Positions 1 through 8,323 of a DNA stretch of 64,000 nucleotides are shown piece after piece. The stretch comes from CALGYY01 sp963678485. GTDB lineage: Bacteria > Bacteroidota > Bacteroidia > Bacteroidales > CAIWKO01. Each line of letters opens with the position of its first letter. Position 1 is the first letter of the stretch. The notes beneath the pieces are model-generated. The model saw nothing but the letters and a program-made list of their open reading frames with translations, made no database searches and was not told the DNA's origin. A program made the position numbers and the translations under genes. The DNA lies in the NCBI GenBank assembly GCA_963678485.1, contig OY782882.1, positions 2,666,001 through 2,730,000 of the forward strand. Reading direction: 5' to 3'.

Positions 1-274
1 AACTGCCTTTATCTTTGGTGAATAATGTAAATGGGGTTTTCAAACTGTCTTGTTTTAAGTAAGGTGTTAGCGACAGCTGCAATCCTCCGCGCAGTAAGCC
101 TTTTGGAAGTTGTATGTTCAAGGTAAAGGGCACGGTATCGCCACGTGCTTCCAGTATCCATTGAGATGAATGCATTCCAACATTGTCGAAGTGTTTAAGA
201 AATCTCTTCTGATAGCAGGCGCTAATGAGGAAGAGGCTTCCAAGGAATAAAATGAGCAATATTTTTTTTTTCAT
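1..274 (-). CDS. Partial lipoprotein, C-terminus outside window
   Basis: The reading frame is open from an ATG at 272-274 to the left edge of the window, giving the first 91 residues. It starts MKKKILLILFLGSLFLISAC, a lipoprotein signal peptide with a lipobox ending in Cys at residue 20, so the protein is probably anchored to a membrane by lipid. After the signal come 71 residues with no motif I recognise; they look beta-rich, with alternating hydrophobic residues around ILEARGDTVPFTLNIQLP. No Shine-Dalgarno sequence is seen, as is usual in this phylum. It is read leftwards, away from the next gene on the right, with 527 bases between them. Function unknown. Confidence 0.7.
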   Translation of the reverse strand, partial: MKKKILLILFLGSLFLISACYQKRFLKHFDNVGMHSSQWILEARGDTVPFTLNIQLPKGLLRGGLQLSLTPYLKQDSLKTPFTLFTKDKGS

Positions 275-304
275 AGGGTATTGGGGCCGGGGGCTTGAGG
301 TGAA

Positions 305-457
305 TAATTAGTCCGTCTATACTCTCAGTGACTGATCAGAAAGCTCTCTCGCCTAAGGCGAGACAAGGCGTCCGAAGTATTGGCGGGCTGGCGTAATCGA
401 CTGCCCGACAATATGAGGACAACGCCACAGACGGACTTTATGGACAGGCACTAATTA
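305..457. repeat. Short dispersed repeat, family 2, copy 1
   Basis: The ends are imperfect inverted repeats: TAATTAGTCCGTCT on the left, and on the right the reverse complement reads TAATTAGT, 13 extra bases, then GTCCGTCT. The right half (about 402-451, ending CAGACGGACTTTATGGACAG) is clearly related to 58173-58221 (GCAGACGGACTTTAAGGATAG), over about 50 bases. No coding capacity. It is probably a small non-autonomous mobile repeat. Confidence 0.5.
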
Positions 458-719
458 CACAAAAATAGTAATTAAGCCTGAGATAAGGTCATTGCTTATG
501 TTCTGCTTACTAAAATAAGGTATGTCTTTACAAGAAGGTTCTTATTGTTGAGGCAGGGTTTTCAATACGCTAAGGCGAATTAAAAGCCTTAGGCGAACAA
601 TCCCGCCAACGGCGGAGGGTATAATACACCGCCCTTCTAGGGCGTAATGCTGGGGTCGGGGTTCATACCCGTGATTGTATAATATAACAACATATAAATA
701 CTTATTTCTATTAGTTATT

Positions 720-727
720 TACTTTTG
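720..727 (+). promoter_or_regulatory. -7 promoter element TACTTTTG
   Basis: TACTTTTG is an exact match to the Bacteroidota -7 consensus TAnnTTTG. It lies 75 bases before the ATG at 802. No clear -33 TTTG is seen at the expected distance. Confidence 0.5.
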
Positions 728-801
728 CACTAAACAAGGTTGGTAATATATTTAATTACAAGAGAAATTGAATAGCTTTGAAAATAATAAATCCCTATTG
801 T

Positions 802-1248
802 ATGAAAAAAACAATCCTTATACTAATTGCAATTGCGGCCATTGCAGCAGGCTGCACAAAGTTCGAAGAAGGACCTTACGTCTTTTCTCGGTCTGTAAAC
901 AACAGAATACATGGTTCTTACACTCTTTCAAGATATACTGTTGATGGAGTAGATTCATTACAACAGATGAAAAACAGATTTGGATTAAATTTCGAATTTT
1001 ATTATAACGAACACAACGACAATGAGGTTTTACGGATTGATGGTGGCACTAATCCCAGCCGTTACTTTATTTCCAGGTATGGTTATCACAATAATACAAA
1101 GAGTATTTATATAGTTTCTGGTGCGCTAATTTTAGGCTATTTATCTCCTGATGAAGATATTGACATGACAATTTTAAAACTCAAGGATGCTGATATTCAT
1201 TTAAAAACTTCATATAATAATAAAGAATACTATTTAGAATTAAATTAG
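802..1248 (+). CDS. Small lipoprotein, unknown function
   Basis: 148 residues from ATG 802. An in-frame TTG at 778 would add eight residues before the signal peptide, so 802 is preferred. The start MKKTILILIAIAAIAAGCTK is a clear lipoprotein signal with Cys at about residue 18. The mature part is short, polar and rich in Asn, Tyr and Asp, which fits a beta-sandwich, but I recognise no domain. It has its own promoter (TACTTTTG at 720-727) and appears to be a single gene, facing a convergent gene pair downstream. Base composition is AT-rich compared with its neighbours. A surface or periplasmic lipoprotein is all that can be supported. Confidence 0.75.
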   Translation: MKKTILILIAIAAIAAGCTKFEEGPYVFSRSVNNRIHGSYTLSRYTVDGVDSLQQMKNRFGLNFEFYYNEHNDNEVLRIDGGTNPSRYFISRYGYHNNTKSIYIVSGALILGYLSPDEDIDMTILKLKDADIHLKTSYNNKEYYLELN

Positions 1249-1608
1249 ACCTAAATACATGTCTAAAATGAATAATTATTATTAAAGTCTTTCATACGTA
1301 TTATACTTTCATTGGTCTTTGTCAACCCCAATTTTCCCTAAATTCAGAAGGATATGATGGAATACTGGTTTTATCGAAACAGGTTAAAGTATTTTGTCGT
1401 TCCTGACCTAAAGCATACAGAAAGCCAAATTATTGTAACAGATCATCATTTTGTTTTTATTGTTTTCGACACCTTTGATTAAGTTTTATTCCTCAAGTTT
1501 TGGCTTGATTCCTTCGATCCGATAATCTGCGGTAACAGCAGGGAAGGAGCCATGAAGAGCATTTCAGCACTTGAGGAGAGAAACCATTATTTCTTCAGAA
1601 AACCGTAC
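1249..1608. other. Intergenic region, possible repeat relic
   Basis: AT-rich with no gene. At 1487-1512 the sequence TATTCCTCAAGTTTTGG followed by CTTGATTCC resembles the right terminal repeat of the transposon-like element found at 7606, 31703 and 58278 (TACTCCTCAACTTTTCC then GCTTGATCC). I see no matching left end or target duplication, so this may be a decayed end or chance. Confidence 0.35.
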
Positions 1609-2871
1609 TCAAAAATTACTGGGGGTTAATTTAAAATCGCTGGTTCGACTGGCATCTCCGTAAAGTGCACGATATCTTCTGATGTTCTCAAGATAGATCT
1701 CCAGTCCGTGCGCATCAAAACTAAATTTAAGATCCTGTCCGGTTTGGTTAAACTCCGGACCGCTCAGCCAGCGGTATTCAACATTTTTGCTGGCTCCGAG
1801 GTTCTTAAGGGTATGATCGAAAAACTGATTGAAGTTTTCCGCCTGATACAGTTGCTTCTCGTATGAACGACTTACCACCAGGTCGTTCAATGAACTGCCA
1901 TAAGGCACAAAATCCGCGGGATTCAGCCAGACCACAATTTTTTCGACCTTGCCTTGAGCTACAAGGTCGCAGTATCCTGCATAATTAGAAAGGGAACGGT
2001 CGCCACCCATGATATGAAGTTCTTTGACTGTTATAACATCAGCGCGCAGTAATGCTTCCGTGACAGTAGCCCCATTGCTGTGGGCCATCAGCAGATCGAA
2101 ATGGGTATTCTCCAGTTTTTTCACCAGTTCTTTTCCTACTTCTGTAGTAAGCGTTGTGTATTTACCAACCGTCAGATTGTCTAGAAAGGCACGGCCTGCA
2201 TCGCTCCAGCTCGCGTTGGCAGAGGTGGCAAAATACGGTGGCGTTTCTTCAGAAAAAGGGCTTTTTAAACCAAATTTCTTGATCGCATTTTCTTCTTGCG
2301 TGTTCGACATTCCTAGAATGATGCCTTCTTTGATCTCCTTTCTGCCGGTCAGTGGAGGAACATAACTACCCAATTCTTTCTTAAGTTTTTTCTGCAGCTT
2401 CACATAGGATTTTGTGTTCGCATTCATGCTTTTCACAAAATAGGCGCCCTCCTTTGCATATTCCTCGCGCTCATCGTTGATGTTTTGCAGCAGATCTAAT
2501 TGTGTCTTGGCGTTATTGTAATTCTGCTGATATGTGCTGTTGTTGGGACAATATTTCAGTGCATCGCGAAAGGATCTGAACGCACATTCCCAGTTGCCTT
2601 CGTTGTAGCATTTTACACCACGCTCGTTGAGATCCCAGGCTTGCTGCAACAAGACATCGGTTATTACGTCATCATTTTCACGACTCAGAACAGATGGGGC
2701 CGATGAAGAAGATGAGGCGGAAGGATAATTTCCGGAACTATTGTAATCATTGATGGTCTGACCTGTCATGATCTCCAATTGATGTTTTGCGCTTTGTGCG
2801 TGCAGGGCCTTACTCGTAAAGGTAAAGAATAGCAGCGTGGCTGAAAAAGCGAAGAAGTATTTGAATTTCAT
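1609..2871 (-). CDS. Secreted TPR protein with lipase-like domain
   Basis: 420 residues from the ATG at 2871. The longer open frame to 2958 adds 29 residues in front of the signal peptide and overlaps the upstream gene, so it is unlikely. Residues 1-25 (MKFKYFFAFSATLLFFTFTS, then KALHAQ) form a signal peptide. About residues 75-130 contain a TPR-like pair (NERGVKCYNEGNWECAFRSF). The C-terminal half has HFDLLMAHSNGATVTEALL, where AHSNG fits the G/A-H-S-x-G nucleophile elbow of alpha/beta hydrolases, followed by an HIMGGDRS loop. An exported lipase or esterase related to the PGAP1-like group is the best guess. It follows the gene at 2913-3473 by 41 bases on the same strand, so they are probably co-transcribed. 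Confidence 0.7.
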   Translation of the reverse strand: MKFKYFFAFSATLLFFTFTSKALHAQSAKHQLEIMTGQTINDYNSSGNYPSASSSSSAPSVLSRENDDVITDVLLQQAWDLNERGVKCYNEGNWECAFRSFRDALKYCPNNSTYQQNYNNAKTQLDLLQNINDEREEYAKEGAYFVKSMNANTKSYVKLQKKLKKELGSYVPPLTGRKEIKEGIILGMSNTQEENAIKKFGLKSPFSEETPPYFATSANASWSDAGRAFLDNLTVGKYTTLTTEVGKELVKKLENTHFDLLMAHSNGATVTEALLRADVITVKELHIMGGDRSLSNYAGYCDLVAQGKVEKIVVWLNPADFVPYGSSLNDLVVSRSYEKQLYQAENFNQFFDHTLKNLGASKNVEYRWLSGPEFNQTGQDLKFSFDAHGLEIYLENIRRYRALYGDASRTSDFKLTPSNF

Positions 2872-2912
2872 AAAATGAGAAGTTGGTCGGTGTTCGAATA
2901 TTGATTGCCAAA

Positions 2913-3473
2913 TTAATTCATGGAAGGGCCAATGAGAATGCCAATGCGGATCATCCATGCGGGCTTCATTTCATAGCCCTTGGCGGTGAAGGATCCAGGA
3001 AGATACACAAAGTGGATGGTGCCACCGGAAGTACTCCTGACTGGTGACAGCGCAAATCCGGCTTGCAGCAAATAACGCAGATCAAAATTCCAGTCGAATC
3101 CCAATGCCGCACCAGCTGTTACCCTTACGGCCATCTGGCCTGCAAGAAAGGTGGGGATCATTGGGTAATAACGGATGCCTAAATAGAATTCATGGCTGGC
3201 GACCCTTTTTACTTCTGGGATATTAAGTTTTTTCAAATATATACTGCGGTAATTATATTCTGCAAAAGCGCCAATGAACTTCTTACCGATTGTTGTGTTG
3301 ATGCCCACCCCCACTTGAGGGACTTTGGTTAGGCTACTGTTATAATCCACTTTCATGTTTCCTAGAAAATCTCCGTGGATCTCCACCAATCGTATCCTGT
3401 CCTCCTGGGCAAGGGTTTTCAGTGAAAGCAATAGTAATAGCAATAACAAGCAGGGTTTAAGATGTCTTTTCAT
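2913..3473 (-). CDS. Outer-membrane beta-barrel-like protein
   Basis: 186 residues. The N-terminus is basic followed by a run of leucines (MKRHLKPCLLLLLLLLSLKT) ending LAQ, a standard signal peptide. The mature protein has alternating Gly/aromatic strands such as VGVGINTTIGKKFIGAFAEY and FYLGIRYYP, the usual look of a small outer-membrane barrel. A promoter -7 element TATATTTG lies at 3505-3512 on the same strand. It is first in a two-gene unit with the TPR/lipase-like protein. No specific family assigned; substrate or role unknown. Confidence 0.65.
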   Translation of the reverse strand: MKRHLKPCLLLLLLLLSLKTLAQEDRIRLVEIHGDFLGNMKVDYNSSLTKVPQVGVGINTTIGKKFIGAFAEYNYRSIYLKKLNIPEVKRVASHEFYLGIRYYPMIPTFLAGQMAVRVTAGAALGFDWNFDLRYLLQAGFALSPVRSTSGGTIHFVYLPGSFTAKGYEMKPAWMIRIGILIGPSMN

Positions 3474-3504
3474 TTGCAGCGGTTGGTGAGTGAGTGTTGC
3501 TGAG

Positions 3505-3512
3505 CAAATATA
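3505..3512 (-). promoter_or_regulatory. -7 promoter element TATATTTG
   Basis: Read leftwards the site is TATATTTG, an exact TAnnTTTG match, 31 bases before the ATG at 3473. The -33 region has no clear TTTG. Confidence 0.5.
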
Positions 3513-3721
3513 AATCTTTTTAAAGACGATCGAAATAATTTCAGAACCTTTTTATTTATCATCTTCAAAGGAGAAACATTTTCCAATGCATTAAATTGAC
3601 ACCTTAGTTTACTCTTTATTATTAAGAATTAGGAGTAAAATGATATTTTACGGAGAATTACTTACAAAGACATAATAAGTTTATGCTTTTTGAAGATGGT
3701 TGTTATAAATTACAATAAAAG

Positions 3722-4024
3722 CTATATATTGATATATTTATTATAAAATCCTTCAGAAGTCACTCGCTGCTTACTCCTTGGGATACTGGAAAAGGAGGCA
3801 TTCTGCCATTGCATTGGTTGGTAATCATATTCTCCATCCTGTCGGAGGAAGCTTGCAATGCTCCATCCGAATGATAAAGGGAAGTCCCTCTCCTCATAGC
3901 GGCAGCGACGTATCCACGCTCCAAATTCATCCTTGCGGTACGATGCCGGATTCACATTCGGCACGACCATGGCTTTGTTCCAAACTTCGTTAATCATTTC
4001 TTCTGATACATTCTTCACTTTCAT
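3722..4024 (-). CDS. Degenerate HNH-nuclease-related small protein
   Basis: 100 residues from ATG 4024, chosen because AAGG precedes it; an ATG at 4090 would add 22 residues. The segment EVWNKAMVVPNVNPASYRKD, then EFGAWIRRCRYEERD and a later QPMQWQNA matches my memory of a family of small HNH nucleases whose pattern is W-x-KA, RKDxxGAWIxRxxY, GWEIDHI, LQPLxWxNN. Here the part that should read GWEIDHI is GWSIASF, so the catalytic His and Asp are missing. It is therefore probably inactive or repurposed. It stands alone in an AT-rich stretch. The family link is from recalled motif patterns, not from an alignment. Confidence 0.5.
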   Translation of the reverse strand: MKVKNVSEEMINEVWNKAMVVPNVNPASYRKDEFGAWIRRCRYEERDFPLSFGWSIASFLRQDGEYDYQPMQWQNASFSSIPRSKQRVTSEGFYNKYINI

Positions 4025-4223
4025 ATCCTTGGTTTTAGTATCGTTCAGCTTGTTGTTACTCAGTAAATGCAATAATCCTGACCCCTCCATATCGCTACGA
4101 AGGGATCAGGAAATCCATGAAATATAAGACCTTACTTAATTACGATAGTGCCAAAAAGACATTCATGTTTTTTTACGAATGGTGGATATTGTAAACGTAC
4201 GGTCTAATAACTATAGCATTATG

Positions 4224-4388
4224 CTATTTAAAAGGCGGTGGGGGAGGTGTTGGTCCCGGTCCTTTGATTACAGGAGGGTCTCCATTAATATTTTGTGCAC
4301 TTACCCATTGCGAGCTGGCATAGACCATCGTCAGGACAGAGATGCCAATCAAAAGAAATTTGGCAGTCTTTTTTAAGATCGTTTTCAT
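4224..4388 (-). CDS. Short exported proline-rich peptide
   Basis: 54 residues from the ATG at 4388. An open frame extends to 4544 but has no good start and would place 52 residues before the signal sequence. The start MKTILKKTAKFLLIGISVLT leads to a signal peptide ending about WVSAQ, after which only some 22 residues remain: NINGDPPVIKGPGPTPPPPP then FK. The start is preceded by CAAAAACCACAATT, the leader motif shared with other exported proteins here. A secreted or periplasmic proline-rich peptide; function unknown. It is divergent from the TPR-CHAT gene. Confidence 0.55.
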   Translation of the reverse strand: MKTILKKTAKFLLIGISVLTMVYASSQWVSAQNINGDPPVIKGPGPTPPPPPFK

Positions 4389-4716
4389 AATTGTGGTTTT
4401 TGTGAATGAATAATTTTGTGCTGTCACCCCTATAGAGTCAAAAACCCTAAATTTCTGAATCGAAATTTTTGAAAAAACTCCTATAAATATTGATTGCGTA
4501 AGGAAAAAAATTTTGCAAAATTTGAAATTAACTGTTTTCGGCACGTTGATGCTATTTGAGCTCAGGAAATCCTTTATAAATGCACAAAAAAAACTTTTTC
4601 ACGCCGTGGTAATTGACCATAGTTTTAGTTAATTTTACATATGTGTGATTCTTAATACATGCATGGTATAAGAAAACCTTATCACAACTCGCATTAATCG
4701 ATAGATTTGGCAACCC
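4389..4716. other. Divergent intergenic region before TPR-CHAT
   Basis: It separates the short exported peptide (left) from the TPR-CHAT gene (right). It contains a near-palindrome TGGTAATTGACCA at 4607-4619, which resembles one dyad of the operators at 10159 and 30969 with one base missing, and a -7 element TAGATTTG at 4702-4709. No gene seen. Confidence 0.45.
4702..4709 (+). promoter_or_regulatory. -7 element TAGATTTG close to start codon
   Basis: Exact match to TAnnTTTG, ending only seven bases before the ATG at 4717. If used, the transcript would start within a few bases of the ATG, giving a leaderless or nearly leaderless mRNA. No clear -33 element. Confidence 0.4.
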
Positions 4717-7557
4717 ATGAAAAGCTTATTGTTGAGTTTGATTATATTATCAATTGCAGTACAAATCAGTGCTAGCGTGCCTGTTAAGCACGATCCGCTG
4801 GCTGATTCAGCAAAGAGCTTGTTTGGTCAGAGAAAATTAGATGAATCTCTGGCATTATTTAAAAAAGCAATAGCCAATTCTACACAGAAAACAGATGTGG
4901 AATATTGGGGATCTTATGCAGAAATCATTGGATATCTCTATTGTGTCAATCTGGATTTCAAGAACGCTCAAATATATTATGAGGTTGCTTTAAACTACCA
5001 GCTTGGGTTACATAAAGATTATGAATCCATCGCAAGAGTCATGATAGGGCTTGGTCTGATCTATAAAACAATTGGACAAGGAGAGCTTGCATTGAATATA
5101 TTGCAACGAGCAGAATTTCTTTTATCACTCAATCAGAATTATAGTTATTTATTGTCCGATGTTAAAACAAGCATTGGTGATATATATCAAGGATATGGCG
5201 ATTATCAAAAGGCACTTCGATATTATCTATTTGGACAACAGCTTGCAATTTCCAGAGGTGATACTTCCTCTTATTTTTTTATTAATAGTTATTCATCATT
5301 AGGTACAACATATATTAATGCATATGAGTATGATAAGGCGATAAGCTGCTTCATTCGTCTTTCGAAAATAAAAAGCCTCTCACTAATAGAGCGTCAGATG
5401 AATTTAAGCATGTTGGGGAGATGCTATTATAACATGGGTATGATGGATTCAGCTGAATACTATTTCAATTTAATAAATTGGAATACTGTTGAACAGAGTA
5501 GTACTGAGACTTTATTAAACTATGCAATCTTTCTTTGTAGAACAGGGAGTTTCCTAAAGGCCAAGCCAATTTTCCTAAGAGTGATTAAAAGTTCAATTGG
5601 ACTTGTCGGTGAAATTCATGCTGAAACCTCCCGGGCCTATTATCATTATGCCGATTATTGGAATCGCTGTGAGCAGCCGGATAGTGCGCTTTATTATCTT
5701 GACAGGGCTTTATTGAGTTTGGGGTGTAATCCTAAAATGGAGAAAAGAGGAAATCAATGGATAGGAGAAACTCCATATGTCAGGCATTTGATCCCCATCT
5801 TGGAACAACGTGGCAAAGCTTATTTTATGAAAGGTATGAGGGGCGGGGACCAGCAAATATATTGGCTGAAATGTAGTTTGAGAATGTACCGGATTGCAGC
5901 ACATGTCATTGGAAAGACCTACAGCGATTATGAATCGGATGATAGCCGAATATTTCTCTCTCAATCAGAATCAGGAATCTTTACAGAAGCAATTAAGGTA
6001 TGTCTTGCATTGTATGCAAAAAGTAACAATTCGTATTGGCAAGAGCGTGCTTTTGAATTTTCGGAGCAAGGGAAAGCGGGTGCATTGATGACAACGTTTA
6101 GAAAGCGCGATGCTTTTCATCTGGCGAAGGTTTGCTATGTGTTTAAGAAGACTGACAAGCGCCTGAATGCAGCTGTTTATCAAACTGAGCAGCAGTTGGC
6201 ACAGGGAGCGTTTGGCGATACCGGAACCATGGTAACATTGCGCAAGCAGCTTGTACAACTATACCATTGGCGTGAGCGTCTTGAACGCTCCATTGCCGCC
6301 AATTATCCAGCGTTTGCCCGCTTGGGCTGGGATGAAACTTTTCCAAGTATGCGGAGCATAAGCGCAGTATTGGACCATCGGTCTGCAATGTTGGAATATG
6401 TTTGCGACAGTTCGTTAATACGAATATTTTGCATTACTTCTTCATCGGTGAAAATTGTGGAAGTCCCTGTTGATCGCAGCTTTTATTATAATTTGCAACA
6501 GTATAAAAACGTCTTATCGCAGTCGGTGCTGGGAAGTGGACGAAAGGAATATTGCGATTTTACCCTGAATGCGCATGCATTGTGGAAGGTACTGATTGGT
6601 CCGGTAAACGATCAGCTGAACAAAAGGGATAGGATCATCATTGCTCCTGATGCTACGCTGGCGGGTATCTCGTTTGATGCGCTCATTGATAAGGTCACTG
6701 ACACAAGCAGCAAAGGGGCTATTGATTTCAGGCAGCCATCCTATTTGATAAAAAGTAAAGCACTGACTTATTGCTACTCGGCCGGATGGCTCAGAAACAT
6801 TGCGGCAAGTAGCAGGCAATCTCAGGGGGCGCTCGTACTATTCGCGCCTCAATACCCGAAAGGAGCCCGTTCAGGAAAGGAATTACTACCATCGCTGGAA
6901 GGGGCACAAGCGGAGGCTCGTTTTATTGCCAACCAATGGAGTGGACATCTTTATGAGGGGAAAGATGCAACACGGACGCGTTTCCTGGAAGTAGCTCCTG
7001 ATGCCCGCATACTGCATCTGGCCATGCATTCCTCAGCTGATGATGAATCAACCTTAGAATCGCATCTGATTTTTAGTGTCGGCGATAGCAATCAACAGCG
7101 GCTGAATGCTGCGGATATCTATTCAATGCGTATCCCTGCAGAAATGGTAGTTCTTAATTCGTGCAATTCAGGAAAAGGGAAAACGCTAAAGGGTGAAGGA
7201 ATGATGAGTCTTGCCCGTGCTTTTATTTATAGCGGAAGTCAAAGCGTTATTATGTCAATGTGGCCTGTTAATGACGCCGCCGGGGCTGAAGTGATGCGGA
7301 ATTTTTATTGCGAACTTGCCAATGGTAAACCTTCTGATATTGCATTACAGCAAGCAAAGTTGGGTTTTCTGAAAAATGTCAATTCAACACAGACGCATCC
7401 TGCTTTTTGGTGTTCTTATGCTTTGGTGGGACAACCCAAGCAAATCCTTCTTTATAAAAGTGCAGAAGTTGGCGAACAAAAGTATTACCTCTTGTTCTTA
7501 ATACTCATAATGATTGGTTTGCTACATCATCATTACCGTGAAGACAGATTATTATAG
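4717..7557 (+). CDS. TPR-CHAT protease candidate, membrane anchored
   Basis: 946 residues. Residues 1-20 form a signal peptide (MKSLLLSLIILSIAVQISAS). About 25-450 is a superhelix of TPR units (for example SLALFKKAIANS, KALRYYLFGQQLAI, DSALYYLDRALLSLG). About 600-915 is a CHAT domain, a caspase-like cysteine peptidase fold, with the expected catalytic pair His771 in HLAMHSS and Cys816 in VVLNSCNSGKG. Residues 923-936 are a transmembrane helix followed by a basic tail (HHHYREDRLL). This predicts a periplasmic protease tied to the inner membrane at its C-terminus. CHAT proteases are known to cut specific partner proteins. The adjacent sigma/TPR anti-sigma pair, with TPRs on the periplasmic side, is the obvious candidate partner; that link is inference. 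Confidence 0.88.
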   Translation: MKSLLLSLIILSIAVQISASVPVKHDPLADSAKSLFGQRKLDESLALFKKAIANSTQKTDVEYWGSYAEIIGYLYCVNLDFKNAQIYYEVALNYQLGLHKDYESIARVMIGLGLIYKTIGQGELALNILQRAEFLLSLNQNYSYLLSDVKTSIGDIYQGYGDYQKALRYYLFGQQLAISRGDTSSYFFINSYSSLGTTYINAYEYDKAISCFIRLSKIKSLSLIERQMNLSMLGRCYYNMGMMDSAEYYFNLINWNTVEQSSTETLLNYAIFLCRTGSFLKAKPIFLRVIKSSIGLVGEIHAETSRAYYHYADYWNRCEQPDSALYYLDRALLSLGCNPKMEKRGNQWIGETPYVRHLIPILEQRGKAYFMKGMRGGDQQIYWLKCSLRMYRIAAHVIGKTYSDYESDDSRIFLSQSESGIFTEAIKVCLALYAKSNNSYWQERAFEFSEQGKAGALMTTFRKRDAFHLAKVCYVFKKTDKRLNAAVYQTEQQLAQGAFGDTGTMVTLRKQLVQLYHWRERLERSIAANYPAFARLGWDETFPSMRSISAVLDHRSAMLEYVCDSSLIRIFCITSSSVKIVEVPVDRSFYYNLQQYKNVLSQSVLGSGRKEYCDFTLNAHALWKVLIGPVNDQLNKRDRIIIAPDATLAGISFDALIDKVTDTSSKGAIDFRQPSYLIKSKALTYCYSAGWLRNIAASSRQSQGALVLFAPQYPKGARSGKELLPSLEGAQAEARFIANQWSGHLYEGKDATRTRFLEVAPDARILHLAMHSSADDESTLESHLIFSVGDSNQQRLNAADIYSMRIPAEMVVLNSCNSGKGKTLKGEGMMSLARAFIYSGSQSVIMSMWPVNDAAGAEVMRNFYCELANGKPSDIALQQAKLGFLKNVNSTQTHPAFWCSYALVGQPKQILLYKSAEVGEQKYYLLFLILIMIGLLHHHYREDRLL

Positions 7558-7605
7558 AAGGGCTCAGATGCGTTTTGATTTTGTGTTTTAGACGGTGGAT
7601 ATTGT

Positions 7606-8184
7606 GGATCAAACCAGATTGTTGAGGAGTAAAAAATTAATCAAATACGTCAACAACTTAGAGCCAAAAGTCAAGTCAAAGCAAAATGCTATCCCCCCGC
7701 TCTCGCCAACAGCCGTAAATCACACAAGGTAGTGCCGAAAACGCCAATTAACGGCAGTTTTTGAATTTAATAATAAAACTCATTTTGCTCATTGAATTTT
7801 CTTTTTGTCGTTTTCGACAGAGCCGACAGCGAAAAAGCCGCTGTATGGCCCCTTGCGGATTTGCGTGCCGTTGGCGATTCACAGCCCCCCCACGCCCGCT
7901 TGCTTTGACAAGCCCGCGCACACGCTTTGAATATTAGCATTGCATAATTTCAATGCTGTAAAAGAACCCCAAAGTTCAAATGGTATTGGCTTGATAAACT
8001 ATTAAAACACGGATGCTCAAAAAGAGTGATAAGTGTAATCAATATTGATGGCCAATGTTACAAACAGTCGCTGCAAAAGGAACTCATTCGCGTTTATTCG
8101 TGGTATTCGTCGTTGAAGAAAGGTTCTAAAATCTATTGTTTTCTATGAATAGTTTTCATACTCCTCAACTTTTCCGCTTGATCC
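7606..8184 (+). mobile_element. Non-autonomous transposon-like element, copy A
   Basis: 579 bases bounded by inverted terminal repeats: GGATCAAACCAGATTGTTGA on the left and, read from the right, GGATCAAGCGGAAAAGTTGA, both followed by GGAGTA. It is flanked by a perfect 8-bp direct repeat GATATTGT (7598-7605 and 8185-8192), the mark of insertion. It contains no long open frame, so it cannot encode a transposase. Compared with copy B it lacks about 120 bases of internal sequence next to the left end. Copies B and C are at 31703-32403 and 58278-58952. Confidence 0.88.
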
Positions 8185-8247
8185 GATATTGTTTGAGTGC
8201 TACAACTCCAATCACAGAAGTTTTAGAAACCGCCCATCAGAGCAGTC

Positions 8248-8268
8248 ATCCCGCACTTGATGCGGGAT
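8248..8268. repeat. Palindromic REP-like hairpin
   Basis: ATCCCGCA, loop CTTGA, TGCGGGAT: a perfect 8-bp stem. The sequence around it (TCATCCCGCACTTGATGCGG) has the look of a short interspersed palindromic repeat. It could also work as a transcription stop for either convergent gene. Confidence 0.5.
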
Positions 8269-8323
8269 ACCCTCAATATTCAGACAAGATAATACGGGCT
8301 ATTTAAAAAACCAAAGCAGTTTT

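Larger units (their letters stand above)
275..801. other. Intergenic region with palindromic repeats
   Basis: No gene is visible here. The region holds one copy of a short dispersed repeat (305-457, separate entry), a GC-rich palindromic patch at about 555-640 with the dyads CCGCCAACGGCGG and CGCCCTTCTAGGGCG, and a repeated GCCTwAGGCGA motif near 352 and 583. The right end carries the promoter of the next gene. The GC-rich patches contrast with the AT-rich surroundings and look like remnants of small mobile repeats. Confidence 0.5.
7558..8323. other. Intergenic region between convergent genes
   Basis: It lies between the convergent TPR-CHAT and anti-sigma genes and is mostly one transposon-like copy (7606-8184) with its target duplication. 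The remainder, 8193-8323, holds a palindrome at 8248-8268 and a weak hairpin (AAAAAAC/GTTTTTT at about 8304-8325) that may end the anti-sigma transcript. No gene. Confidence 0.6.

Noticed and set aside
2024..2365. 113-residue open frame opposite the TPR/lipase-like gene
   Set aside because: Shadow of the real gene on the other strand, with no promoter or motif.
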